Origin: Flagellimonas eckloniae
GTDB lineage: Bacteria; Bacteroidota; Bacteroidia; Flavobacteriales; Flavobacteriaceae
Reading direction: 5' to 3'
DNA length: 64,000 nt
Assembly: GCF_001413955.1 (NCBI RefSeq)
Contig: NZ_LCTZ01000002.1
Span: forward strand, 1-64,000
A program made the position numbers and the translations under genes. The notes under the pieces were generated by a model. It saw nothing but the letters and a program-made list of their open reading frames with translations. It was not told the origin of the DNA and ran no database searches. Shown here one piece after another: positions 45,318 to 54,291 of the stretch (position 1 is the first letter of the stretch; every line of letters begins with the position of its first letter).

Positions 45318-46352
45318 TTGTTCCTCAAAAAGCTGTGGCTTCAAGGACTTATAGAATTCCAGCGCATTTTTTTTTCGTTCCTTTTTAGAAATAGTTAAAA
45401 TCTCAGGATTAAAATCAGATAAATGCACAGCTTGGTTGGACTTGTCATCATTGAAGGTAAGCCAAGCTTTTTTTGATATCCAAGGAGAAAAAATGGAGAA
45501 ATTGGGTATTCCAAGTGCCTTAGACATGTTGCTGGACCCTCCTTCATTTCCCACATAACCATCGCATTGCCCTAATAAGCCTAAAAAAGAACGCAAAGAG
45601 GGACAAAAAATATCTTCCCTTATAGCATCTCTAGACTTTTGGGAACACAACGAAATCAATTCTTCTACCTTACCTTTTTGACTGGGCATATAGTTGAATA
45701 AAAATGTGACATCAAGATCTTTGGAAATGAAATCAATTACTTGACTCAAATATTCCAGAGGATAGCTTTTGCTGGAATCACTACCCATAACCCCAATCAT
45801 TAGAACAGGTTTCGTGGTATCAACTTTACTTTCCTTGAGTAATTTTTCAGCTTGCGTTATTTCCGAATCAGAAAGATAGATTTTTGGGGCCAAATCCTTT
45901 TCATCTAATTCTTGGATTAACGGAGATAACAACAAAAGTCTATTTTCAATGGCAAAACCCAATTTGGTGTCTGGGTTGTTTGAATACGTAAATAAATGGG
46001 TGTAAATAAATTTTGAATACCATTTTTTATAGGAAATCTTAATAGCTGCCTTGGAGAAATAGCTAATGAGATTACTTTCAAACTTGCAGTACACATCTAT
46101 GACAACATCGTAGTTTTCCTTTTTAATTGATTTAAGAAATCCATAGAAGTCCAATTTACTTTTCTTATATCGATCTTTAAAAAGAACCACTTCGTCAATA
46201 TGTGGATTACCTTTTACAACGGCTTGGGTGTTTTCATTGATTACAAAATGCACCTGTGATTCAGGAAAATGGATTTTAAGATGTTCACAAAGGATGGTAC
46301 TGGTCAGTACATCCCCAATCATCTTTTGTTGAATCACCAAAAATTTCTTCAC
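45276..46352 (-). CDS. Family 9 glycosyltransferase (heptosyltransferase-like)
   Basis: A 358-residue GT-B enzyme of the ADP-heptose:LPS heptosyltransferase family. IQQKMIGDVLTSTILCEHLKIHFP opens the N-terminal domain; VLMIGVMGSDSSKSYPLEYLSQVIDFI and LGQCDGYVGNEGGSSNMSKALGIPNFSIFSPW are the C-terminal donor-binding blocks. It probably builds LPS inner core. It begins ten bases after the dapD stop on the same strand and is likely co-transcribed with it, an envelope-themed pairing of peptidoglycan precursor and LPS core. Confidence 0.88.
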   Translation of the reverse strand: MKKFLVIQQKMIGDVLTSTILCEHLKIHFPESQVHFVINENTQAVVKGNPHIDEVVLFKDRYKKSKLDFYGFLKSIKKENYDVVIDVYCKFESNLISYFSKAAIKISYKKWYSKFIYTHLFTYSNNPDTKLGFAIENRLLLLSPLIQELDEKDLAPKIYLSDSEITQAEKLLKESKVDTTKPVLMIGVMGSDSSKSYPLEYLSQVIDFISKDLDVTFLFNYMPSQKGKVEELISLCSQKSRDAIREDIFCPSLRSFLGLLGQCDGYVGNEGGSSNMSKALGIPNFSIFSPWISKKAWLTFNDDKSNQAVHLSDFNPEILTISKKERKKNALEFYKSLKPQLFEEQLRSFVEDEIFTNK

Positions 46353-46361
46353 ACGAGATAA

Positions 46362-47177
46362 TTATACTGCAACATCATGTTCTCTAAGGGCAGTGTTCAA
46401 TGAGGTTTTCTTGTCGGTACTTTCTTTTCTTTTTCCAATTATTAAAGCACAAGGTACTTGAAATTCTCCAGCTGCAAATTTTTTGGTATAACTGCCTGGA
46501 ATAACTACTGATCTCGCAGGAACCCTTCCTTTTAACTCAACAGGTTCGTTCCCGGTTACATCAATAATCTTGGTAGAAGCGGTCAAAACTACATTTGCTC
46601 CCAAAACTGCCTCTTTTTCAACACGCACACCTTCTACAACAATACATCTAGAACCAATAAAGGCATTATCCTCAATAATTACAGGAGCAGCCTGCAACGG
46701 TTCCAGAACGCCACCAATACCAACACCACCACTTAGATGGACATTTTTTCCTATTTGTGCACAACTACCCACGGTAGCCCATGTATCCACCATAGTTCCT
46801 TCATCCACATAAGCACCGATATTTACATAACTGGGCATTAAAATGGTTCCTTTGGAAATATAGGCTCCATGTCTAGCCACTGCATGGGGAACCACACGAA
46901 CTCCCTTTTCCTTATACCCTCTTTTTAATGGAATTTTATCATGATATTCAAAAATGCCAGCTTCCAACACCTCCATCTTTTGAATTGGAAAATAAAGTAC
47001 TACACCTTTTTTGACCCATTCATTTATTTGCCATCCACCTTCCGTAGGCTCTGCACATCGTAACTTTCCTAAATCTATCAAGTTGATTACTTCCCTAATT
47101 GCATTTTGGGTTTCCTCTTCCTTTAACAATTCTCTATTATCCCAAGCCTTTTCTATAAGTGCTTTAAGCTGTGTCAT
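46362..47177 (-). CDS. dapD: 2,3,4,5-tetrahydropyridine-2,6-dicarboxylate N-succinyltransferase
   Basis: DapD succinylates tetrahydrodipicolinate in the DAP/lysine pathway. It is 271 residues with an N-terminal helical domain (IEKAWDNRELLK) and a left-handed hexapeptide-repeat helix (GAYVDEGTMVDTWATVGSCAQIGKNVHLSGGVGIGGVLEPLQAAPVIIEDN), with the catalytic site in this stretch. The trimer-forming C-terminus is present. Its ATG is 18 bases after a TATCTTTG -7 element. LysA, later in the path, is at 22835. Confidence 0.96.
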   Translation of the reverse strand: MTQLKALIEKAWDNRELLKEEETQNAIREVINLIDLGKLRCAEPTEGGWQINEWVKKGVVLYFPIQKMEVLEAGIFEYHDKIPLKRGYKEKGVRVVPHAVARHGAYISKGTILMPSYVNIGAYVDEGTMVDTWATVGSCAQIGKNVHLSGGVGIGGVLEPLQAAPVIIEDNAFIGSRCIVVEGVRVEKEAVLGANVVLTASTKIIDVTGNEPVELKGRVPARSVVIPGSYTKKFAAGEFQVPCALIIGKRKESTDKKTSLNTALREHDVAV

Positions 47178-47194
47178 TTTTTTTGAAATTTTGA

Positions 47195-47202
47195 CAAAGA
47201 TA
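47195..47202 (-). promoter_or_regulatory. Putative -7 element (TATCTTTG, minus strand) of dapD
   Basis: Perfect TAnnTTTG 17 bases before the dapD ATG; no clear -33. Confidence 0.5.
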
Positions 47203-47255
47203 ATCGGCTAATTAGAATATTGCCCTATATTTTAATGGCATAACATTTTTAGGTT

Positions 47256-47263
47256 TATTTTTG
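47256..47263 (+). promoter_or_regulatory. Putative -7 element (TATTTTTG) of ruvX
   Basis: Perfect TAnnTTTG 14 bases before the ruvX TTG start, implying a leader of about 10 bases. It supports TTG 47278 as the start, as no ATG follows before the conserved N-terminus. Confidence 0.5.
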
Positions 47264-47277
47264 CCAAAAATTTAGAC

Positions 47278-47688
47278 TTGGCGAGAATTTTGGCTTTGGA
47301 TTTTGGAAAAGTAAGAACTGGAATAGCGGTTACTGATGAGCTTCAGTTGATAGCTTCTGGGTTAACAACCGTTGGGACAAATGATTTGATGACTTTTCTT
47401 TCGGAGTATCTTGAAAAAGAAACCGTGGAAAAGTTTGTAGTGGGGCTTCCCAAACAAATGGACAACACTCCATCGGAATCCGAAGAATTGATACAATCCT
47501 TTCTAAAAAAACTGACCACTAAGTTTCCAACGGTTCAGGTGGAGCGCCAAGACGAAAGATTTACTTCCAAAATGGCATTTCAGTCGATGTTGGATAGTGG
47601 TATGAAAAAGAAAAAAAGACAAAATAAGGCATTGGTAGATGAAATAAGCGCCACGCTAATTTTGCAAGCATATCTAAATAGAGTTTAA
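47278..47688 (+). CDS. ruvX: Putative Holliday junction resolvase / pre-16S rRNA nuclease YqgF
   Basis: A 136-residue RNase H-like nuclease (YqgF/RuvX) that trims pre-16S rRNA. The catalytic pattern is ILALDFGKVRTGIAV with the first Asp, VGLPKQMDNTPSE in the middle and QDERFTSKMA plus DEISATLILQAYL at the end with the last acidic residues. The start codon is TTG, since the homologous N-terminus begins there and no ATG is in frame. Four bases before def, so probably one operon. Confidence 0.92.
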   Translation: MARILALDFGKVRTGIAVTDELQLIASGLTTVGTNDLMTFLSEYLEKETVEKFVVGLPKQMDNTPSESEELIQSFLKKLTTKFPTVQVERQDERFTSKMAFQSMLDSGMKKKKRQNKALVDEISATLILQAYLNRV

Positions 47689-47692
47689 AGTT

Positions 47693-48283
47693 ATGATTTT
47701 ACCCATTGTTGCCTACGGAGAACCTGTTTTGCGGAAAGTAGCCAAAGATATTTCTACAGATTATCCCAAACTGGATGAATTGATCATCAATATGTGGGAG
47801 ACCATGTACAATGCCCATGGTGTTGGTTTAGCGGCACCACAGATAGGCCTTCCCATCCGTTTGTTTTTAGTGGACACAACCCCTTTTTCTGATGATGAAG
47901 AACTAAGTAAAGAAGATCAAGAAGCTTTAAACGGGTTCAAGAAAGTCTTTATCAATGCAAAGATTGAAGAGGAGAGTGGTAATGAATGGGATTTTAATGA
48001 GGGTTGTTTGAGTATTCCAGATATAAGGGAAGATGTAAAAAGAAAACCTACAATTACCATTTCCTATTTCGATGAAAATTTTAAAGAACATACCGAAACG
48101 TATGATGGACTTTTGGCAAGGGTAATTCAACACGAATACGATCATATTGAAGGAATTCTATTTACCGATAAACTATCATCGCTTAAAAAAAGGCTTTTAA
48201 AGAGTAGATTGGATAAGATTTCCAAGGGAAAAATCAGTGTGGATTATAAAATGAGATTTCCCAATATCAAAAAAGGACGTTAA
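47693..48283 (+). CDS. def: Peptide deformylase
   Basis: Def removes the formyl group from nascent proteins. All three metal-site motifs are present: GVGLAAPQIG near residue 43, EGCLSIP near 104 with the metal-binding Cys, and HEYDHIEG near 148 with the two His and catalytic Glu. At 196 residues it has the extended C-terminal tail usual in Bacteroidota. It starts four bases after ruvX. Confidence 0.97.
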   Translation: MILPIVAYGEPVLRKVAKDISTDYPKLDELIINMWETMYNAHGVGLAAPQIGLPIRLFLVDTTPFSDDEELSKEDQEALNGFKKVFINAKIEEESGNEWDFNEGCLSIPDIREDVKRKPTITISYFDENFKEHTETYDGLLARVIQHEYDHIEGILFTDKLSSLKKRLLKSRLDKISKGKISVDYKMRFPNIKKGR

Positions 48284-48309
48284 AAAAAACTGCGTTTGGG
48301 ATAAAAGTA

Positions 48310-48317
48310 TATTTTTG
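48310..48317 (+). promoter_or_regulatory. Putative -7 element (TATTTTTG) of the DUF5606 gene
   Basis: Perfect TAnnTTTG 20 bases before ATG 48338. A TTTG at 48295 is too close to be a -33. Confidence 0.42.
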
Positions 48318-48337
48318 CGCGCATAAAAATAAAACAA

Positions 48338-48772
48338 ATGGCACTGGACAAGATTTTATCAATTGGTGGTAAACCAGGACTTTTTAGATTATTGACCCAA
48401 ACAAGGAGTGGTTTTGTGGGTGAATCATTGTTGGATGGAAAGCGCGTTACTGTGGGAATGCGTAGCAATGTAAGCGTATTGTCCGAAATAGCGATTTATA
48501 CCCTAGAAGAAGAAGTACCGCTAAGAGAGGTCTTTCAAAAAATGAAAGATAAAGAAGGTGGAAAAAAAACGGCCATTAGCCATAAGGCTGAAAAAATTCA
48601 GCTGGAAGAATATTTTTTTGAAGTTTTACCCAATTACGATGAAGATAGGGTGTATGCCAGTGACATAAAGAAAATTATACAATGGTATAACATCTTATTG
48701 GACAACAAAATCACTGATTTTTCCGAATCTGATGACGAAGACGCAGCTTCCGCCCCCGCTGAGGAAGAATAA
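48338..48772 (+). CDS. DUF5606 domain protein
   Basis: A 144-residue protein with MALDKILSIGGKPGLFRLLTQTRSGFVGESLLDGKRVTVG at the start, an SH3-like barrel, and PLREVFQKMKDKEG plus YASDIKKIIQWYNIL in a helical second half, the DUF5606 pattern. Function unknown; it is widespread in Bacteroidota, often next to def. The C-terminal ten residues are Ala/Glu-rich and likely disordered. Confidence 0.87.
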   Translation: MALDKILSIGGKPGLFRLLTQTRSGFVGESLLDGKRVTVGMRSNVSVLSEIAIYTLEEEVPLREVFQKMKDKEGGKKTAISHKAEKIQLEEYFFEVLPNYDEDRVYASDIKKIIQWYNILLDNKITDFSESDDEDAASAPAEEE

Positions 48773-48775
48773 ACC

Positions 48776-50353
48776 TTATTCCCAATCAATCAATTCAGAA
48801 GGATAATAATTGATGTTCATTCGATTTAGGAATGGCACTTGTTTGGCCAAACGATTCCTATAATCTTCCCAATCACAGTTTTCTGATGTTGACCAACCTA
48901 ATTCAGCATATCCTATGGCACGAGGAAATGCCAAATATTCCAGTTCCGCGCTATTTGAAATGGTTTCTGACCAAAGTGGAGCTTCAATCCCTAAAATAGT
49001 CTCCTTTGGCAAACCTTGAACATAAGTTTCCGGATTCCAATTATAGGCAACATCAACAGGAATGCACCCCGACCAGTTTAGTCCATGCTTGGATAGTGAA
49101 TCGTATTTCATATCCAAATACGCTTTTTTAGCTGGAGAGAGGATTATTTTGTTGCCGTTAGCTGATCCCTTTAATGCATTTTTCGTAGTGTGCCAATGCT
49201 GTGCAATGCTGGTAGGGCTAATTTTTGCCGCTACAATTTCATCCCAACCCACCATTTGTTTGCCGTGTTTTTGAACGATTTTTTCAACTTTTTCAACAAA
49301 ATGGATATAATCCTTCTTTTTGGTTACATGACTTTCATCACCACCAATATGAAAATAGGGACCTGGAGATATTGAAGCAATTTCCCGGATAACATCATCC
49401 AAAAAAGCATAAACAGGATCCTTTTGGGCATCAAAAGTGCTGAAACCAACTCTGGTACCCGTGTATGGTTTTACAACTTTACCGTTGCCATTTAGAAAAG
49501 GATAACTTACCGATGCTGCGTTTGTATGACCGGGCATGTCTATTTCTGGAACAATGGTGATATGTCTTTCTGCAGCATATGCTACCAATTCCTTAAAATC
49601 TTCTTGAGTGTAATAACCTCCAACTCCACCACCTACTTCGGTTTTGCCACCAACTTCAGTTAGTTTAGGCCATGATTTTATCTCAATACGCCATCCTTGA
49701 TCATCTGAGAGGTGCAAGTGAAGTACATTGAATTTATAATAAGCAATAATGTCCAAGTATTTTTTGACCTCGTCAACACTAAAAAAATGTCGGGATACGT
49801 CTAGCATTGTACCACGATACTCAAATTTGGGCTCGTCGAATATTTTCCCTGTCGGAATGAGCCATAAAGGATAATCAGTAATGGTATCATTGCTTTTTTC
49901 AGGAATAAGCTGACGCAAGGTCTGTATTCCCCTGAATGCACCGGCTGCAGTTTTTGCGTTTAAAAAAATGGAATCCTTTTTTATATAAAGTTGATAAGAT
50001 TCCGAAGTTTTTAACTCAACACTGTCAGATTTATTGATGTAAATAAACCGTTCTGTAGAATTTTTACCATTAGATGCATTGACGGAAATCCCTAATCCAG
50101 TTTTTGATTTTATCTTTTCGGCTAAAAAATGACCTACTTGTTCAAATTTCGGGTCAACCTGTGAGGTATAAATAATTGTGTTTTCGGCTAATCCAAAAGC
50201 ACTATGTGTAGCTATTGTTTTTAAGGGCTTTGGAATCAATGGGGCTTCAGAAAGGTTGGTTTTTGGAAAAACCAGTTCTTTTTTTGTCCATTGGCAAGAA
50301 GCCACTGAAATTATAGCAAAAAAAAGAGTAAGCACTTTTACAGATTGTTTCAT
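48776..50353 (-). CDS. Beta-N-acetylhexosaminidase (GH20) lipoprotein
   Basis: A 525-residue lipoprotein (lipobox ending VASC). The N-terminal GH20b domain (about 35-165) is followed by the catalytic barrel: FEYRGTMLDVSRHF, LHLHLSDDQGWRIEI, IVPEIDMPGHTNA, and the catalytic Asp-Glu pair in HIGGDES near residue 340. It removes terminal GlcNAc or GalNAc from chitin or peptidoglycan fragments or glycoproteins. It is the third gene of a minus-strand operon with GH3 and SGNH enzymes, three bases after the SGNH stop. No SusC/SusD pair is nearby, so it is not a classical polysaccharide-utilisation locus. Confidence 0.93.
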   Translation of the reverse strand: MKQSVKVLTLFFAIISVASCQWTKKELVFPKTNLSEAPLIPKPLKTIATHSAFGLAENTIIYTSQVDPKFEQVGHFLAEKIKSKTGLGISVNASNGKNSTERFIYINKSDSVELKTSESYQLYIKKDSIFLNAKTAAGAFRGIQTLRQLIPEKSNDTITDYPLWLIPTGKIFDEPKFEYRGTMLDVSRHFFSVDEVKKYLDIIAYYKFNVLHLHLSDDQGWRIEIKSWPKLTEVGGKTEVGGGVGGYYTQEDFKELVAYAAERHITIVPEIDMPGHTNAASVSYPFLNGNGKVVKPYTGTRVGFSTFDAQKDPVYAFLDDVIREIASISPGPYFHIGGDESHVTKKKDYIHFVEKVEKIVQKHGKQMVGWDEIVAAKISPTSIAQHWHTTKNALKGSANGNKIILSPAKKAYLDMKYDSLSKHGLNWSGCIPVDVAYNWNPETYVQGLPKETILGIEAPLWSETISNSAELEYLAFPRAIGYAELGWSTSENCDWEDYRNRLAKQVPFLNRMNINYYPSELIDWE

Positions 50354-50356
50354 AAT

Positions 50357-51007
50357 TTATTTTGTATTTACGCTATCTTTCAATACGCTATACCAAAGAT
50401 CGTAACCTTTCTTGTTCATATGAAGGCCATCTTCAATAAAAAGTTCTTTTTTTAACTTCCTTTTATTGAGCATTATATTCCAAACATCGGTATAAGATAC
50501 TTTTGTTCTTTCAGCGGCCAGTTTGTTCAATTTCTTATTAAAACGTTTGTATTTACCTCTTAAATGCCATCTAGAAATACTGGGTTTTGCCGAAATCAGC
50601 ACAATTTCCAAATCTGGATTTTTCTGATGCAGATTATCTAAAATCCTTTCGAATGTCCCCAGAATTGCTTTAGGTCTTTGTTTGGCATTGATATCATTAT
50701 CACCTTCGTAGATAAAGACTTTTTTTGGATTATAGTTGAGAATCAATTCATCTTGGTAAAGTTCTAAATCCTTTGCTTGTGAGCCACCAAAACCTGTATT
50801 GGCAATTTGAATATCGAGAAACCGCTCTTGAAGGTCATTCCACATGCGAATGCTGGAACTTCCTGTAAAAACTATAGTTTCTTCTGAAGGAACCCATATA
50901 GAATCCATCCTTTTTTGTATTTCTTCAACCTCGCTGGCGAAAGGGTGTACATTTTGAGCATTCAATGCTAACCCGGTTAGAAAAAAAAGAAACAATAGAT
51001 ATCTCAT
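50357..51007 (-). CDS. Secreted SGNH/GDSL-type hydrolase
   Basis: A 216-residue secreted esterase (signal peptide ending ALNAQ). The SGNH blocks are visible: FTGSSSIRMW with the nucleophile Ser, NTGFGGSQAKDL with the Gly, YEGDNDIN with the Asn, and DGLHMNKKGY with Asp-x-x-His. Such enzymes often remove acetyl groups from sugars. It lies between GH3 and GH20 genes, so it may deacetylate the same glycan. Confidence 0.88.
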   Translation of the reverse strand: MRYLLFLFFLTGLALNAQNVHPFASEVEEIQKRMDSIWVPSEETIVFTGSSSIRMWNDLQERFLDIQIANTGFGGSQAKDLELYQDELILNYNPKKVFIYEGDNDINAKQRPKAILGTFERILDNLHQKNPDLEIVLISAKPSISRWHLRGKYKRFNKKLNKLAAERTKVSYTDVWNIMLNKRKLKKELFIEDGLHMNKKGYDLWYSVLKDSVNTK

Positions 51008-51018
51008 AAGCAGTAATT

Positions 51019-53274
51019 TTAATTTTTCACAAAACTTCCGGAAAGGCCACTTTGGGAATTGGTGCCAATCATAACTGCAAATTCCCCAGGCTCACATGTA
51101 AACTCGTAATTATGATTGTAAAAACCTAGTTCCATTTCAGTTAAATTGAATTCCACTTTTTGGGAAGCACCCTTTTCCAAATATATTTTCTTAAATCCTT
51201 TTAACTCTTTCACAGGTCTTACAACGCTTGCTACTTTGTCCTGAATATAAAGTTGAACCACTTCTTCACCAGCTAATTCACCAGTATTTGTAATGGTTGC
51301 GGAAACTTTAATACTATCTTGATCGGAGGAATCGATTTGTAGGTAGGAATAATTGAATGAGGTATAACTCAATCCATAACCAAAGGGAAAAAGAGGTTCA
51401 TTTTTTTCATCACTGTAATGTGACCAGAATACGGTTGATTCAGGATTGGGCCTTCCCGTGCTAAAATGATTGTAATAAATTGGAACTTGACCCACACTTC
51501 TAGGAAAAGTCATGGGTAGTTTTCCGCTTGGATTATAATCCCCGAACAGCACTTTTGCAATTGCATTTCCCGTTTGCGAACCCAATTGCCATGTTTCCAA
51601 AATTGCAGGAATATGTTCAGCCTCCCAATTAATGGCAAGTGGACGGCCATTCATGAGAATCAATACAATATTTTTATTGACTTCATATACGGCTTTCAAT
51701 AGGTCAAGTTGTAATCCAGGTAAATCTAATTGCGTTCTACTGCGTCCTTCACCACTCTGGAAACCATGTTCTCCCAAAACCATTAGAACAACATCTGAGT
51801 TTTTGGCTAGGGCTACGGCTTCATCAATTCCTGAAGTATCAGTTGTGTTGACTTCTACTTCATTCAGGAAATTAGGATTTCCATTAAATACCTTTGGTCC
51901 TGGGACATATGAGTAGTTTTCTGAGTAACTTTTTAAACCTTCCAAAAAGGAAACCGCGGTATGATTATCTGAACCCAATCTCCAACTTCCAAGCGGACTG
52001 TTGTTATCATTGGCGAGTTCACCAATTACCGCTATTTTTTGTTGGTCTTTTTTTAGTGGGAGTATGCTATTTGTGTTTTTTAGGAGTACAATGGACTTCA
52101 CTGCCATATCCAATACACCGGCTTTATGGTCTTCATGGTACAATTGCTCTTCCTCTCTTTTTTCATTACAATATCGGTAGGGGTCATCAAACAGTCCCAA
52201 TTCAAATTTCACTTTTAAAATGCGACGGACAGCATCATCCAGTAAACTTTCGTTCACTTTTCCTTCCCTTACATTTTCGGCCAAATGCATCACGTATGCA
52301 CTAGATTCCATATCAACATCCGAGCCGGCTTTGACGCCCAATTCAGCAGCATGTTTTAGGCCTTTGGCAAATCCATGAGGGACCATTTCTCCAATGGAAG
52401 CCCAATCAGAAAGTACAAAACCGTCAAAACCCCATTTTCCTTTCAAAATGTCACGTTGCAGTATTTTATCCCCAGTTACAGGAACTCCATTCAGGATATT
52501 GAACCCGTTCATAAAGGTTTTTACACCAACATCGACCGTAGCTTTAAAAGGGGGTAACACCACATTGTACAAAGTCGAGGTTCCTATATCTACTGTGTTG
52601 TAGTCACGACCCGCTTCTGCAAACCCGTAAGCTGCAAAATGTTTGGAGCATGCGGCAATGGTATTTGGTTTGGACAGATCTTCTCCTTGAAAGCCTTTTA
52701 CGCGTGCTTTTGCAATTTGAGAACCAAGAAATGTATCCTCGCCGCCACCTTCCATAACCCTTCCCCAACGCGCATCCCTTGAAATGTCAACCATAGGTGC
52801 AAAAGTCCAATTAAGTCCAACGGCAGATGCTTCATTGGCAGCAATTCGGGCCGAATTTTTAATGGCTTCCATATCCCAACTGGCAGCTTCTGCGAGAGGA
52901 ATGGGGCTTAAAGTCTTATATCCGTGGATAACATCGTAACCGAATAATAAGGGTATGCCTAACCGAGTTTCTTCAACCACCAGTTTTTGAAGTTTTCTTA
53001 CCTCTTCGGCACCAACCACGTTTAACATGGACCCAACAAGCCCTTTTTTAAGATGTTCGTATTTAATTTCAGCATTACCACCTTCGGGTGCAGGGCCGGT
53101 CACATCCCAAAAACCGTTATATTGGTTCATTTGGCCTACTTTTTCTTCAAGGGTCATTGACTCTAACAATGCATCTACTTTCTGCTCAAGGGTTTTTTCC
53201 TGGGCCATAATATTTTTATTGATGGGTGCAAAGTAAAGTGAAATTATCAAAAGATATTTCATAAAGTGTTTCAT
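51019..53274 (-). CDS. bglX: Beta-glucosidase, glycoside hydrolase family 3
   Basis: A 751-residue secreted enzyme (signal ending NIMAQ) with GH3 N (about 60-360), GH3 C and fibronectin III-like domains. The nucleophile region is GFVLSDWASI with the Asp; upstream are GLNWTFAPMVDISRDARWGRVMEGGGEDTFLG and KHFAAYG. The C-terminal Fn3 piece has YIQDKVASVVRPVKELKGFKK. The length and order match periplasmic BglX-type beta-glucosidases. It leads an operon with SGNH and GH20 genes, separated by 11 and 3 bases. Confidence 0.93.
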   Translation of the reverse strand: MKHFMKYLLIISLYFAPINKNIMAQEKTLEQKVDALLESMTLEEKVGQMNQYNGFWDVTGPAPEGGNAEIKYEHLKKGLVGSMLNVVGAEEVRKLQKLVVEETRLGIPLLFGYDVIHGYKTLSPIPLAEAASWDMEAIKNSARIAANEASAVGLNWTFAPMVDISRDARWGRVMEGGGEDTFLGSQIAKARVKGFQGEDLSKPNTIAACSKHFAAYGFAEAGRDYNTVDIGTSTLYNVVLPPFKATVDVGVKTFMNGFNILNGVPVTGDKILQRDILKGKWGFDGFVLSDWASIGEMVPHGFAKGLKHAAELGVKAGSDVDMESSAYVMHLAENVREGKVNESLLDDAVRRILKVKFELGLFDDPYRYCNEKREEEQLYHEDHKAGVLDMAVKSIVLLKNTNSILPLKKDQQKIAVIGELANDNNSPLGSWRLGSDNHTAVSFLEGLKSYSENYSYVPGPKVFNGNPNFLNEVEVNTTDTSGIDEAVALAKNSDVVLMVLGEHGFQSGEGRSRTQLDLPGLQLDLLKAVYEVNKNIVLILMNGRPLAINWEAEHIPAILETWQLGSQTGNAIAKVLFGDYNPSGKLPMTFPRSVGQVPIYYNHFSTGRPNPESTVFWSHYSDEKNEPLFPFGYGLSYTSFNYSYLQIDSSDQDSIKVSATITNTGELAGEEVVQLYIQDKVASVVRPVKELKGFKKIYLEKGASQKVEFNLTEMELGFYNHNYEFTCEPGEFAVMIGTNSQSGLSGSFVKN

Positions 53275-53378
53275 TGTTTTGAATGCTGTTGAAAAATGGT
53301 TGATAGTCTTCTAAAATTACCTAAAATTCTATAATGCCTTACTAATGGGTCTTTGTACTTTTAGATAAAATTTGATGC

Positions 53379-54152
53379 ATGAATTCAAGACCGGAACAGC
53401 TTAAGGCTTTTGACCGACTTTTGACCATTATGGATGAGTTGCGAAATGGGTGTCCTTGGGATAAAAAACAGACCATGCAATCACTTCGCCATTTAACCAT
53501 TGAAGAAACGTACGAATTGGGCGATGCCATTTTGGAGAATGATTTGGTGGAAGTTAAAAAGGAGTTGGGAGACTTGTTGTTGCATATTGTGTTCTATGCT
53601 AAAATAGGCTCAGAAACCAAGGATTTTGATATTGCCGATGTCGCCAACGAAATTTGCGAAAAACTTATCAATAGACACCCTCATATTTATGGTGATGTAA
53701 AGGTTGATAATGAAGAACAGGTTAAACAGAATTGGGAAAACATCAAACTAAGAGAAGGAAAAAAAAGTGTTTTGGAAGGCGTTCCCAATAGTTTGCCTGC
53801 CCTTGTAAAGGCCAATAGGATTCAGGAAAAAGTGGCAGGAGTGGGATTTGATTGGGAAGAACCCGAACAGGTTTTTGAAAAGGTAAAAGAGGAATTGTCC
53901 GAGTTTCAGGAAGAATTGGAACAAGGAAATCCAGATCGGTTGGAATCTGAATTTGGCGATGTGCTTTTTTCCATGATCAACTACGCCCGTTTTTTGGATA
54001 TCAACCCTGAGAATGCTCTAGAAAGAACCAACAAGAAATTTATAAAACGGTTTCAGTATTTAGAGAAGAAGTCGAAGGAAGTGGGAAAACCCCTGAAAGA
54101 CATGACCTTATCAGAAATGGATGTTTTTTGGGAAGAGGCAAAAATGCAATGA
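53379..54152 (+). CDS. mazG: Nucleoside triphosphate pyrophosphohydrolase
   Basis: MazG hydrolyses (d)NTPs to monophosphates, cleaning aberrant nucleotides. Two MazG domains are present in 257 residues: the first with GCPWDKKQTMQSLRHLTIEETYELGDAI, KKELGDLLLHIVFYAKIG (the ExxE-12-28-ExxD metal site), the second with EELSEFQEELEQGNPDRLESEFGDVLFSMIN. GVGFDWEEPEQV links them. The length is as in E. coli. A near-consensus TACTTTTA lies at 53356. Downstream is the remnant at 54150-54242 on the other strand. Confidence 0.95.
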   Translation: MNSRPEQLKAFDRLLTIMDELRNGCPWDKKQTMQSLRHLTIEETYELGDAILENDLVEVKKELGDLLLHIVFYAKIGSETKDFDIADVANEICEKLINRHPHIYGDVKVDNEEQVKQNWENIKLREGKKSVLEGVPNSLPALVKANRIQEKVAGVGFDWEEPEQVFEKVKEELSEFQEELEQGNPDRLESEFGDVLFSMINYARFLDINPENALERTNKKFIKRFQYLEKKSKEVGKPLKDMTLSEMDVFWEEAKMQ

Positions 54153-54242
54153 ATTATACACATTGTTACCACCAGTTATTTGCTCAAGTACAATAATAGT
54201 AGTTAACCCTCCAATTCTTGCTCCGATAATATCAATGTTCAT
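54150..54242 (-). pseudogene. N-terminal remnant of an FAD-dependent oxidoreductase
   Basis: Read on the minus strand from ATG 54242, 21 residues give MNIDIIGARIGGLTTIIVLEQ, the start of a Rossmann dinucleotide-binding fold as in PHBH-type FAD monooxygenases (expected GxGxxG is here GARIGG). The likeness fades after about 22 residues and the frame runs into the convergent mazG end. Upstream lies only the 3' end of the serine hydrolase gene. The lost third Gly and truncation show it is a decayed gene left after deletion. It is too short for standard gene finders. Confidence 0.5.
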
Positions 54243-54291
54243 ATTTGGTTGTTATTACTTATAAGCTGTTTTCTGGGGAAATCTAAATGTG

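Noticed and set aside
51894..52304. Plus-strand ORF of 136 codons inside bglX
   Set aside because: Antisense shadow of the GH3 domain; composition rich in His, Leu and Phe without any motif.
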